A stretch of 64,000 nt of DNA from Norana najaformis. Taxonomy: Eukaryota > Annelida > Clitellata > Crassiclitellata > Hormogastridae. Shown here in pieces: positions 34,860 through 46,206 of the stretch. A program made the translations under genes and the position numbers. The notes beneath the pieces were generated by a model. It did no database searches. It was not told the DNA's origin and worked only from the letters and a program-made list of their open reading frames with translations. Location of the stretch: positions 47,570,530 through 47,634,529 of the forward strand of contig OZ029914.1 in the NCBI GenBank assembly GCA_964023275.1. The letters are read 5' to 3'. How positions within the stretch are numbered: position 1 is the stretch's first letter; each line of letters starts with the position of its first letter.

Positions 34860-35160
34860 TGAGTCGTTGGAGAATCTAATGAGTTCTGGAAGAAAACAAG
34901 GCAATAATGAAGGATAAAGGCTTCTAATTTAACAATAGTGAGTTACTCAACCAGAGGGCAGACTGGGTCAGATGTCACTGCTTTAGAGCAAACTACTAAT
35001 TTTCCCCCAGTCCCTGTATTTCTCTTCATTTCTGTCTTCCTCTCCATTTCTGTCCTTCACTTTCTACTCATATATCTGCGACCATTTCGGCTGCCTGCAT
35101 TCTGCCGCTCGTCAATTGGTCCTGCAGTTCGTCTGAACGCGAAAATGGTTCGCTAAATCT
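34860..35160. repeat. Diverged second copy of the unit B tail
   Basis: gagttactcaaccagag, gcaaactac, tttctgtcttcc and the following text repeat 33443-34060 in order. It is therefore an extra, more diverged copy of the 3' edge of unit B. Confidence 0.5.
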
Positions 35161-35784
35161 CGCATGTTCGGAATTCGAATGTCATCAAGTAGGCTTTTAC
35201 ACATGCCTAAATTACTGTAATTGGTTACTTGCAGGACTGCCAAAGTTTCGGTTGCACTAGCCTCGGTCCTTTCTTTATCATGCCGCTTAAGCCGTTGCCA
35301 TCAAGTCGAAATATAGGCCTATGTATATTTCGGAATATATGCGAGAAAAGCTACAACGGCTTTCTTTTGCCGAGCGAGTTTCAGTCAAGATCCGCCTGTT
35401 GGCAAACGTTTCACTCGTCGGCAATGCTCTGGCTTATATCAACGAGCTCTGTGTTCAGTTATCGAGTCGTCTCGTAGTGGTGATGGTTACGCTCTTCAGC
35501 CCGTGGAGATATGCAGGTGCCGCGCTTCCTCGCATAAACCTACTGTTACATTTGACTCTGTTGAGCAAAAAATACAACACGTTTTAAAACGCATCTGTTG
35601 ATATCAGTCAGCATGCTAAATTAAGTGTCTAGATGCATAGACTTTTGAGAGGTACCTAAAATGCGCTATATTTGGTGCTCCTACACATAAATTTTCATGC
35701 ACATCTTACTTAAGGGCATACCTTTATCTTTAATAAAATACGTTTCTCTGATGAAAAATCCGCCTGTGGGCAAAATCATCTTAC

Positions 35785-35986
35785 TCGGAGAAACTTAGAT
35801 TTTCGCAAATGCCCACAAACACCCTGGCCCTTTGCAGTTTGGAGCAGTCGTTGCATTGAACGGTTCAGTGCACGTTGCGTTCTTGGGATACCGACTATCA
35901 TATACACAATCGTAGCAAGAGACTGCATCTGAACGCCCAATCACCGTTCCAACTAGAACGATAAGCAACGCTGCAACGTTTTTCAT
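35785..35986 (-). pseudogene. Ly6-L2: orphan exon 1 of a Ly6 gene
   Basis: The exon encodes a signal peptide (MKNVAALLIVLVGTVIG) followed by SCYDCVYDS, CTEPFNATTAPNCKG and PGCLW. The acceptor ttttccag lies 5 bp before the ATG and a donor-like GTAAGA follows at 35784. An in-frame TAA at 35795-35797 stands just before the donor. No exon 2 is found at lower coordinates before the edge of unit B, so the gene was probably cut by rearrangement. Confidence 0.75.
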
Positions 35987-36899
35987 CTTCTCTGGAAAAG
36001 TTACAAAGTACAAGAAAGTCCGATCAACAAAGATGTGGCCACATTTTAATTACAATTACATAAATTGCAATATCAACAGTTCTGTTTGAAGTAAGGCTCC
36101 AATGTCCCAGTAAAACGTAAGGAAAGTACTTATTTCTCCGGCTTCCAACCATGAACGGGCAATGGACGATTCCCAAGCTGCTGGACACACGGTCAGTGTA
36201 TCGCAGGACTTTTCGTTATTTTTCACAGCTAAGGCCAATGCCAAGTTATACTGTTTGGTGGCAGAGGCGTGTGTGCGCAAATAAATTGCTTAAGGTCGTT
36301 ACAGGGAATCAGTTCAGCAGATTCGAACCCTCTATCTTTCGTGTGGCATCTGTTTCAAGATCGGTTCATTATAACATCTGTAGCGATACTATTTTACAAA
36401 TGCATGACTTACCGAGTCAAGGTAATTGAAGGAGTTTGCATTCATCAACAGTTTGATATAACTGATCTGGTAATCTAACCTCGTTAACTTGTCAATATTC
36501 TCTTGCGAAGTACTGGTCGCCTCTATCAGCCTGAGCTAAGAAGTAGACGTCCGATAATTAGCAAGCTCTTTCGTAGCGTTGTTTACAGTACGTTAACTTA
36601 TGGGGCCATATGACACACTGTAGCATGTGTATTACTTTCTTTATAGAGGCTTGACGTGTACAAGCTGGTTTTCAAAGGTGCAAGCTGCAACAGGTAGAAC
36701 GCAAAACGAAGTCGTTAATCCGTAAAGAAGCCAAGATTTCATTTTTTCATTTATTCTTCAAATTCTGTATCAAAAGTACGACAACCAACGTCACCAATAT
36801 GAATTCTACAAATAAAAATAGCAGTTACAAGTAAGTCGTTTAAAGCAAAAACACTTGTTCTCTCCAAAGCTCTCCCTTCTCTATTTTCTCTCTATGTAT

Positions 36900-37620
36900 A
36901 GTTAAAATAGCTTTTATATGCTATTTATATATATAGTTACATGTGAATAGCCTTTAAAATGCTATATATAGTTAAAGTAGTTAATTTATATATAACTATT
37001 TTTGTGCAACTCTAAATTTACGCAGGGCCGAAAGAAAGCTAAGTCAAAGGAACCAGTTTATTCACATGCGCCCTGTCAAACTACAGTCGATAGGCGGAAA
37101 GTCTCAGATCGGTTCGTGGTAGGAGCGAGATGGGACGTAGAAAGTAAGATATATGTAGTAAGCATTGGATCGTTTGTGGGCTTTGTGGTTCATTTTTTGC
37201 CCACTTATGACATGAAAAGCAACTGATCGTCATCCGGATCCTTTCATGGTGAATGGGACACTCTCTCAATTAGCTTCATCACGTATTCCTACCGTATTAT
37301 TGAGCTTAGTGTAAGTACATGACATACTCCTGAGCAAAGGCAAAATCTGAACTTCATTGATTGTACTTGCTTGTGTGAATAATAGGATCTCCTTCCCATA
37401 GGCAGTTCTTCGCTCGTCTTATCTTTCATATCCTAGCTTGTGCACTAACCAGATCGCCATTCGGTCTTTCTCTGTCGCCAGCCCAAGTTTCAACATATAC
37501 ATACATATACGTACATGACTGTGGCTATATTGGACGTGTTTTGTCTTATTCTTGCATTTGAAATTTTCTTCGTCTTGCATAAAATACTACACAGACCGTC
37601 ATGAAATAATAGAAATCCTA
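36900..37620. repeat. Dispersed repeat U, copy near L2
   Basis: This contains the core cagggccgaaagaaagctaag at about 37022 and gtttattcacatgcgcc. Text such as ttcgtcttgcataaaat near 37570 matches 11840 and 22575. Confidence 0.5.
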
Positions 37621-37639
37621 TTGTAAAAGATTCACATTA

Positions 37640-37990
37640 GTCTGTTGGACGGAGGTTGGGGTCCAGCTAACTTGGAAAGGAAAGCGGCAGTGACAAGAGA
37701 ACAATTATAGAAGACATGAAGAACGGGGCAACAGAGGTTTAGGATTAATTAAAAGCCTTAGGACTTCGAGGCGGTTGTAGGACCTCTTGGTTTAGCCGAG
37801 AAATTTTCTGACTGAGCTAGAGAGGTTTTGGATTTTACTTTGATACCGAATGTTTTAGAGTGTGGATGAGTAGAAATTCAACCACCAGTTATGAGGATTC
37901 AGTAACCTACCAAGCTAGATGGCAGACAAGATTATTTATGCTGTAGGGTTCGCGTGACGTTAATGTAGCAAAATCTACCGGCATAGCAGC
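37640..37990 (+). repeat. Repeat R, extra copy
   Basis: This is homologous to 32040-32400 and 54170-54480, with landmarks in the same order, and lies outside any cGLR unit. Confidence 0.55.
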
Positions 37991-38029
37991 GACGGTACCT
38001 GCTGCCAATTTGCTCCATGAAATAAATGA

Positions 38030-38290
38030 AGAGCCGGGGTTTTGAGGCGCAGTTGAAGATGGTGCGAGGTTGTACGGAAGATTGCCATTGCTGTTGTGAA
38101 TTCCTCAAAAGCAGTGGATCTGAGCTAGCGCTTCTCCGCTGTATATGTAACAGCAGATCCTGCCGTAGACGAAGAAGGAATAATTGTACTGTTTGTGTTC
38201 TTCATTCGTACGTCTGACATCGATCTACTTGGAACATCGTGAAGTTAAAATACTCGCGGGAAACCTCATAATATCCTGGAACAAATAAAT
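38030..38290 (-). pseudogene. Degraded Ly6 exon-2 relic
   Basis: The minus-strand text around 38270-38150 resembles exon 2 of the Ly6 genes: a DYYEVSRE-like start after a cag acceptor-like site, a QVDRCQTY-like segment, then SFFVYG. Frameshifts and stops interrupt it and the terminal CFC/DxCN part is unreadable. It lies about 2 kb beyond exon 2 of L3 with no free exon 1. Confidence 0.5.
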
Positions 38291-40879
38291 TAGTTGGTAA
38301 ATGTATTTCTGTACACTAAGATACGCGAACCATGTGCCTATGAACTACAAATTTGCATGCATAGATTAAAAATATTAACTGCTACGTATTTGCTTTCACA
38401 TTTCTTTCTCGTGAGAACATCATGGAAAATTCTAATATGATTATTTGTTCAACTTTCAACAAAATCAGTCAACTTTATCATACTCAGTTGACTTCAACTC
38501 CATGCCACGCACGAACATAAGTTACTCCTATTTGAAATTGGTTACTAGGAGCTTCTCAGAGTGAAATTAACAATTCCCTGTATCGTAATACAATCCTTAT
38601 CATCAGCGGATCCAGTACTTTAAGATAAAAGGTGACGTAATTGTGTTGTAATGGAAACGCATCAGTCTGCAGAGTTTAAGGGCATAACTCCGTTATGCCT
38701 CCTTACTTCCGGAATTTTCCACCACTATTAAGGAATCGCATCAAGCTCGAATCTAAACTACTGCCTTCTCTAACGACGTTATGGTAACGCAGAAGGCATC
38801 ACTCACCTTTATAGTGGGTCAAGTGCTTTTCTTATGCTCAATATAACAAAACATTTTCTATCATAATCATCGATATCTTCATTTACACGCCTCAGCTTCA
38901 TCGATCACGTGTTTGACTTCTACTTAGGCCTATAGATCGTGCATTAGTGCATCCCTTAACCGAGTACTTAATGTTGATGCTTATATGTGGGCTTTAAAAA
39001 GGTCATGTAGTACTAAGAATACGTTTATGAATCAAACTAATGCTTCAAAAGTCTGAACAAAGTTTATATATTGCCCCATCCAGTGATTCAAAAAGCGCAG
39101 TACTGCTATTGTGAACAGACATTGCTATAAAGAAGCTTGCATATAAGGCAGGTCTAGACTTTAAATGTTGTAACGCCATGAACTGATAAAAGGCCATCTG
39201 TAACGTGGCTTGCATAGGCAGAAAATCATTCATCCATTTGGTATCTGCTAACAGTTACACCCAATTCAACATAAAGGCCAGAAAACCTCATTCCTGTAAA
39301 ACTTTAGGCATTCCATCGTGTCTTGTATACCTGTGCACTCTGCGTAAGCGCTGGCCAAAAATGAGTTCTGAGGCTAATCACTTGTATGCACAGGCGGACC
39401 ATAAAGCACAAAAGGGTGTACAATCATGCTAGCGAAAATAGAACGCTGTAAAGATTCGTGGGGATAAACATACTTGAATGAGATGCATGTATGTTTTTAC
39501 ACGCTTTAGGAAGAGGCGATACGCTGAGCTTTAAATGTATGTAATATAATCTGATCTAATAACTTCTATAGCGCCGTATCGTAATGCCCAAGACATCAAT
39601 CGATGGTCGCTTCTCTACTGAAAGATCATAATCCATTGGGAAAGCAATGTAGAAGTCCTGTAAGTCAGACACACCAGAAGTTTGGCTATTTTGGGTAATA
39701 GTCATAGTTTCACACGATCTTATGGCGTAGGTAAGCGTAACATGACTTGCTGTTTTAAATCGAGTATATGCTTATTTGAAGCGACTATATTATGAGATTC
39801 CTAAAACATTTAGCTAAAGCATACTGCACGTATTATTTGCATCTTGCTTATCCACCGTACCCTGATTTCTGGTTTCCTTGATCCATTCAGTTTTCGACTG
39901 GAATTCTCCATCGGAGTTTTACGATATTTTGCTATGGTATTACTTGAAGCGACCATCGATGTGTCTTGTTAATTACGAAATAAGAGCTATAAAAGCATTT
40001 GTTTGGATTATATGAAGTTTGCGTAATGCTAAATAATATAACTAAAATTTCTATAATAACATAAAATGTATTTTGTGGTTAGCAGGGTGTCACAACAAAA
40101 TACAGTATATTTCAGGTTTTTATAAAAGCTTGAATTTCAGGTTTTTTATAAAGGCTTGAATTAAAAATCAAAAGTTCTAAAACTGTGCATCATTAGAAGT
40201 GAGTTAATCTATGCATTTTGCAAGATACTGACAGCAATTAGGCTTGCTGATTTAACAGTTTTATTCAAATTGACCATCTTACTTAAATAAATGAAATGAT
40301 TTTCGAAAGTACTGTTATTATTGCCAAAATCCCAATGGCTAATTTACTGAAAGGCTCAACTGAAAAGCCGACATTTGGTATGTCGTGTGGCAGATCGCCG
40401 TTGCAGTTGTCCTCGTTACAGAAGCAACCGATGAAAGTTCCCAACGTTCCGTTTTCTACACGCTGGTATTTAAAGCAGCAGTTGCTGCCGTAGACGTAGA
40501 ATGTGAAATTCATATGTTTGTATTCTTCATCGTACGTCAGGCATCGGTCTACTTGAAATGTCGTGTCGTTTGTGCAGTTTCGGGTAATGACTTACTGTCC
40601 TAAAAACAAAAATAATCAGTTGATAATAATTTATTAGTGCTTTTTTGCGTCAAGGTCTGGCCCCGACCTCGATGACAAACTTTGAGGCCTAGGTTTTGTG
40701 GCTTCTGGCCTTGGATTTGTTATTTGTTGTCTCGGGCCTCGAGGTTGGCATTACGTTTAACACGTATTCAAGTGTTACTTGCACTCATTCAGTGTTCACA
40801 TTGAGTGCGCTACTGCCTGTTTAAGAAATGGAGGGAAGTTGTACTCAAATTTCAGTCTTCTATTACGTACTGATCATAT

Positions 40880-41000
40880 TTTATATATCCTCTTGCCCCG
40901 TCCTTTCTCTTATAGTTTATTTGATATCACTGATTAACAGCCTAAATATTTCGGTGATGAATTCCATCACTTTTGACCAAGCTTCCTGTGCTTAATAAGA
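40880..41000 (-). mobile_element. LINE fragment in the L3 intron
   Basis: This is homologous to 16280-16400 in L1 and 61450-61560 in L5: tttctcttatagttt, then tgattaacagcct and gtgatgaattc. It is a remnant of the same old RTE-like insertion. Confidence 0.5.
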
Positions 41001-41126
41001 ATATGATGGTCAAAAGCTGTAGTAAATGTTTACTGTTTGAAACTGTTTGTTTGTTATGAATCAGCCAGAGCCAAGCTCTCGAGTGTTACATGTGAGTTTT
41101 TCGTTTCAGTAATCGTTTGTTACTTC

Positions 41127-41220
41127 AAAATGCGGCGAAATTGTGTAAATAGTGCAGACAACTTTTGCTATGTGTGTGGTTCTGTTACTCCAGCCATTAA
41201 GAAAGTTTATCACTCGTCGT
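41127..41220 (+). pseudogene. FCYVCG motif relic, L3 intron
   Basis: The + strand reads NCVNSADNFCYVCG followed by a KKVYH-type sequence. It is the L3 counterpart of 16640-16694, without the 375-bp insertion. Confidence 0.45.
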
Positions 41221-41984
41221 CACTGCACTGGCATCATGTGACTCCGCGTTCCAGTTGTTAGTCAACGGGATTGGCGATCGCTACACTTATCAAACCCGTG
41301 GTGGTATGCAGGTGCCGCGCTTCCACACATCAACTCGAGCCCATCGTGCCTTGTCATATGTCGGACCGTCCTTGTGAAACATTTTTGCCAATGCATTTAT
41401 TTACTGCCGTATTTGACTCTTTTCAGCAGACTTTTCAAACAGTCTTAAAAAGGAACCCATTGATATCAGTTAGGTCGCTATACCAAGTGCCTGATATTGA
41501 CATATTTACATGTGTGCTGCGCTTTTGCGAGGAATCTAAAATGCGTTATTTTAGGTGTCGATATACATATATTTTATATATATATCCTACTTACTTATTT
41601 ATCTCATCTTATATAAAATACATTACACAGTACCTTGGACGGCTATTAATATCCACATGCATCTTGGTCCGTCACATTTTGGAGAACTTGCTGCAGTGAA
41701 CGGTTCAGTGCACGTCGCGTTCTCACGTTGCGTGGTAGCATATTGACAATTGTAACAGGAGACAGCACCTGAACGCCCAATCAGTGAGCCGACAAGTGCC
41801 ACAAGCAACGCCACAACGCTTTTCATCTTTCCTAGAAAAGTTGCAAAGTTACAGTCATATTATAATTACAATTACCATTACAAAAATGTAATGTCAAACA
41901 TTCTGTTTCAAGCAGGTTCTCATGTCTCCAGTGGAACACAAGGAAGCTGCTTATTTCTCTCATTTCTGCCCTTCATCCAGCAGT

Positions 41985-42085
41985 GAGCGAATCCCAAGAT
42001 ACTGGACACAATAAGCAACGCCGCAACTCTTTTAATCTTCTCGGGCGAAGTCACCAAATTCAAGAAATTGCATTCAACAAGCATG
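41985..42085 (-). pseudogene. Truncated Ly6 exon-1 start (signal peptide only)
   Basis: The minus strand reads PEKIKRVAALLIVSSILG, matching the PEKMKNVAALLIVLVG leader of L2, but the mature domain is missing. It is a partial duplication upstream of L3 exon 1. Confidence 0.5.
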
Positions 42086-42889
42086 TTCATATCTGAGGCC
42101 ATATTTTAATTACAATTACATAAAATGCAAAATCTAACATTCTGGTTGAAGAAAGGCTCGCATGTGCCAGTAAAAAAATAAGGAAAGTGCTTATTTCTTC
42201 CGCTTCCAACTTTGATCCGGCAATGGACTAATCGCAAGGTGCTGGTCGCTCGGTCATTTTATCGCAGGACTTTTCGTTTATTTTCTCAGCTTCTTCCGAT
42301 GCCAAATTTTACTGTTTTACGACAGAGAAAATTGTGAGCAAATTACTAGCCCAAGGTCGTTACTGGGAATCCGCTCTGCAGATTCGAACTTGTCGCATCT
42401 ATTTCAAGATCGGTTTATTATTTACTGTGTAGAGCTGCAATTTTAGAAATGCATGACTTACCGAGTCAAGGCAATCGAGGAAGTAGAATTGAAACAAAGC
42501 CTCGTATATTTGATCAGAATGTCTAACCTCGCTAACTGATCAATCTCGTGTTCTCTTGCAACCTGAGCTAAGAAGTAACGCCTGCCGAAAAGTAGTAACC
42601 TCTTTTATGGCCTCGTTTGTGTTAACTTAACGGACCATATGACGTTTTGTTAACATTTCTACTAAGGTTTTCATAGAAGTCTGAACTTTACCAACTCCTT
42701 TCAAAGATGCAGGTTGCAACAGGCAGAACGCTTAACCAGATCGTTCATCCGTAACCAAACAAGAATATCAACCTTTTTCTTTCTAATTCTGTAACAAAGT
42801 GCGGCAAACAACATCACCAATAGGAACACTATGAATTGCCGTCGCTTTAAGCAAAAAACAAGCGTGTCCTGCATTACTCAAAAGCTCCC

Positions 42890-42955
42890 TTCGTCCCTTA
42901 CTCCCTCCCTATCTCTCCCTCTCTCTCTCTCACTCTGTCTCTGTCTCTCTATGTA
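42890..42955. repeat. CT-rich microsatellite
   Basis: A (CT)n/(CTCC)n run lies on the + strand, with a Ser/Leu-rich spurious ORF through it. Confidence 0.8.
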
Positions 42956-43316
42956 TATAAATACATATTCATCTTTTGATTTTTTTCTCTCTCACTCTCT
43001 GCATATTGTTGCGAGGACACGTGTGCAGATGAAGGTTGGTTGGGTCTGAAGGTGACACGTGCCCATGCAACAGCCTGTGCGTAACACTGCTGATGCATCT
43101 TTCAGTTGAAGGAGAAAAGGTGAAGAGGGAGGGAAGGCTGCTTGGGTCGGATATTGGCATGCAAATGCACTTGTTTGTTGAAGGAGTGTTTGAAGGTATG
43201 TTTTGGAGGGAGTGCAAGACTATATAATTTAGAAGTTTTATGTTGATGTGTGTCATAATTTGGGACCTCTCGTAGCGAGTTTTTCGTATGTGAAAAAACT
43301 GTTGAAGCCGCGTGAA

Positions 43317-43398
43317 CTGAGTTGTCACTGAAACGTGTTTTCCGATTCGTAACAGTGTATTGTTACGCGTCGGAAAACGCGTTTCAGCGACAACTCAG
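43317..43398. repeat. Foldback (inverted repeat) element, 38-bp arms
   Basis: The left arm (43317-43354) and right arm (43361-43398) are reverse complements with four mismatches and a 6-nt loop gtgtat. The arms begin and end with ctgagttgtc/gacaactcag. It could be a MITE-like foldback or a stable RNA hairpin. No ORF is present. Confidence 0.8.
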
Positions 43399-43439
43399 TA
43401 TATACCGTTAAAATAGGCATAATTAGAAGTTGTTTGGGC

Positions 43440-43740
43440 GCCAATGCATATATATCTCTTTTGTGTATTTTAATCTAGTCGTAATCGTAAACTCGAGATT
43501 TATACAGTGCCCAAAGAAAGCTAGGTCACGGGAACCAGATTATTCACAGGCGCTCGGTCAAAACAAAATCAGTAGGCAGAAAGTGTTAGGTTCGGTTCCA
43601 GGTTAGCGTGAGCTATAACGTAAAATGCAATATCTAATAGGCATTGGGTCTTTTCTGGCCTTCGTGATTCGTTTCTTGCCGACTTATGTCCGAAGAAGCA
43701 ACTAAATGTAAAGAGGCAAACGCTGTTGGCCTACTTGGCA
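43440..43740. repeat. Dispersed repeat U, copy near L4
   Basis: This contains the core cagtgcccaaagaaagctagg and attattcacaggcgctcgg, as at 11265-11345. Confidence 0.55.
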
Positions 43741-44560
43741 TGCCCATCAAATATGACTCGCATTGAGTACAGATTTTGTACTCTGAGCTTCTGTGTAATT
43801 TTACTGAAAATTTCCTTCATTGAGTGTTTTTACTAAATGTTTTGCACTTGGTTGTTCCCCAGTGTTCCAGATATCTTCTGGTAAACCTACTTTGCGAATG
43901 TGGACATATATTTTTCTTCTGGATTTTGTCTCTGGAATCCAAACATCTTATTTCACCTGTATTGTTATCGATCTTCAAAATTTCAACATTCATTAACTTA
44001 AATATGTGATAGTTGTACCATTGGTGAACTACTGGTCGTATGTGTATGCGCTTTTAGGGTAAGAGTCTTTAAACTCACCATACCACGTATTTGATGACAA
44101 TTTTGCAAATGTCGTTTACTTTTTTCTTATCACGACATGTATCCTCAACTTTCTTTTTCCTTTGCAGTTCACTAATGAATAACCAATATCCATTTTTTAT
44201 TTTTGGGATGAAAATTATTGTGGAAAGTGATGACAAATCGAAGATTCGTATACGATTCCTGACAGAGCTGTTTCAAACGATTTTAAGAATAGAACAGAGT
44301 AAAAAAATCAAGCAAACAAAGAATTACTGAAATTGTATGAACACATATAGGCTGATTAGTTTGGAAGTCATGGTAACTGGCAAGTCGTTTCAAACCATGC
44401 AAATATGGAAGCCGGGAACTTTATTGAAATACATGTAGTTTGAGTATGTCTTGGTAATGCGTCCAAAGCGTCATCCAATTGACACTGTCGTCCGTATATT
44501 TTAGAAGCAACTTTATACTTAACTAGTTTTAAGATATACGTAGCGTTTCTAATAACATAA
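43741..44560. other. No gene recognised
   Basis: AT-rich. ORFs at 43824-44009 and 44091-44330 are hydrophobic low-complexity frames with no homologue elsewhere in the window. Around 44570-44610, ttctatagcgctgttatc resembles text at 14685-14720 and 39565-39600, shared tail sequence of the Ly6 units. Confidence 0.4.
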
Positions 44561-44793
44561 TCTAATCTAATGAATTCTATAGCGCTGTTATCATGATGCT
44601 TAAGGCTTCAAGTCAAAATCGGTCAAAAATCACATAATTATCGTCGAAGAATCCGGAAATGTAATCTAATGTAATTTGAAATGTAATGTAATGGGAATGT
44701 AACAGACATTTTTAAAGCGTCTTTCAGCATCTCCCAAAAGCGCTAACTACTGTAATGTCGTTCTCTTTTACTATTCAGACTCGATAACCTTGC

Positions 44794-46206
44794 TTAATTA
44801 AGATAAATGATCTCAGAAATCACTGCAAAAATTGCGATGGGCCATGTAGCCGCTTTCCCCACTTGAGTCATTGGCGATGCCAGGTTGAATGGAAAATTGC
44901 TGTTGCAATCATCACTTTGACAGATACAAGTTGTATAGTAGTACTTGTATTCAGAGTCAAAGACTAACTCGATATTAACACAACAGTTGTTGTCAGAGGC
45001 GAAATAGCTGGTGTTTCCCGTGCTATACGTTTCACACTGGTCAATCCGAATGCCAAGCTTGTCGTTAAAGCAGTCACGTCTAACTGTATAATAATCTGCA
45101 ACAAATAAGCTACCGTTATGAGAGCCCTGCGGAAATAAGTTTCTAAACAGCGAACTGCAACATATTGACCAGCTAAACACAAATACGAGCGAGGTGTACA
45201 TGTTTCCTACAGCGAAGGACCAACAGAGCAAAGCCATATGCATGGAAGGCCTATCCTATTCTATTATAAGCATATGAGATACGAAGTGAACGCTGGTCAA
45301 CGAAAGTAGGTTTAGTGGTAGTTAAAGAAGCAGACTAATACAAATGTCTTTAATAAAACTGAAAATACATTATTACTCTTCAGGAAACCCTATCCTGCTT
45401 CCTCTTCTTCTCCTTTACTCGCTTATTGCCCCGATTCTAAGAACCACTCACAGCAGTCTTGCTGTCAACCTGCCAGACTTCTGAATGTTAACCGGACTCA
45501 AACATGACCTTACCGGCCTATCGATTTTGTTTTGACCGAGAACCTGTGAATAAGCTGGCGATTTAGATTTCTTTGGGCGCTGTTGGAATCTAGAGATTAT
45601 GATTACGATTACAAGTATCTACTGACAATAGTTTCAATTCAATAATTTTTAACATCTCAAACGAGACAATTTCAAAACAAGAATTAAGTCGGTCAGTAAC
45701 ACTTTTGATAACAAGATGTTGCAATATGGATTTAGCCGATGTCTGAACGGGAATACAATACAATACTACCTTAATTTTATAATGCAAGCAGAAGTGCACA
45801 TTGAAGAGAGGGAACAGAAAATATTAGGAACCATGAACAGAATGAAATAGGTAACTCTTCAGTTTAGAACAAAAGACAGCCTTGGTAAGAAAGTTGCAAA
45901 CATGCGGAAATAGAGTCTTTCAAACGAAGGGACCAGCAACTGTGTATGAACGCCGGCCAAACACATAGCATAAATATAATATAGATTCAGCTGCCTTTCA
46001 GCTGATTCAAGTGAAGTAATGTTGCGCAGGGACAAGATACATGCCACCCCATTGCATTTAGGAACAGTTTTGGTATTCAGTTGTTCGCTGCAAGTCGACT
46101 GAAGTGGTGCATCACTAGAATAGCTGCAACTGTAACAAGAAACTGCATCAGAACGTCCGATCACTGAGACGATCAGTACGACGAGCAAGGACACCATCTT
46201 ATTCAT
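44794..46206 (-). CDS. Ly6-L4: divergent Ly6/LU-domain gene, plausible
   Basis: Exon 1 starts at the ATG at 46206, with acceptor tttttccag 5 bp upstream. It encodes a signal peptide (MNKMVSLLVVLIVSVIG) and SCYSCSYSS, CSEQLNTKTVPKCNG, VACIL. Exon 2 (44794-45095, acceptor tttgttgcag, phase 1) encodes DYYTVRRDC, IDQCETY, DNNCC, TCICQSDDCN and a hydrophobic tail ending IFAVISEIIYLN. No frame lesion is seen. The weak point is the exon-1 donor: the usual GTAAGA is absent and only poor GT or GC candidates lie near 46000-46030. The protein would be a GPI-anchored cell-surface protein by family analogy. It is the most divergent of the five. Confidence 0.6.
45505..45610 (-). repeat. Repeat U core, inverted copy
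   Basis: The reverse complement reads cagcgcccaaagaaatctaaat and cttattcacaggttctcgg, matching the core in opposite orientation to the other six copies. Confidence 0.6.

Larger units (their letters stand above)
40283..41826 (-). pseudogene. Ly6-L3: two-exon Ly6/LU gene, probably disabled by one stop
   Basis: Exon 1 (41634-41826) gives a signal peptide (MKSVVALLVALVGSLIG) and SCYNCQY, CTEPFTAASSPKCDG, PRCMW. It ends at donor AAG/GTACTG in phase 1. Exon 2 (40283-40599) follows acceptor tttttag and encodes RNC, DRCL, GSNCC, GCFCNEDNCNGDL and a hydrophobic GPI-type tail (LAIGILAIITVLSKIISFI). The second full codon of exon 2 is TAA where L5 has TAT, so the normally spliced mRNA would stop there. 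Everything else is intact, so the lesion is recent or a different acceptor is used. Confidence 0.75.
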
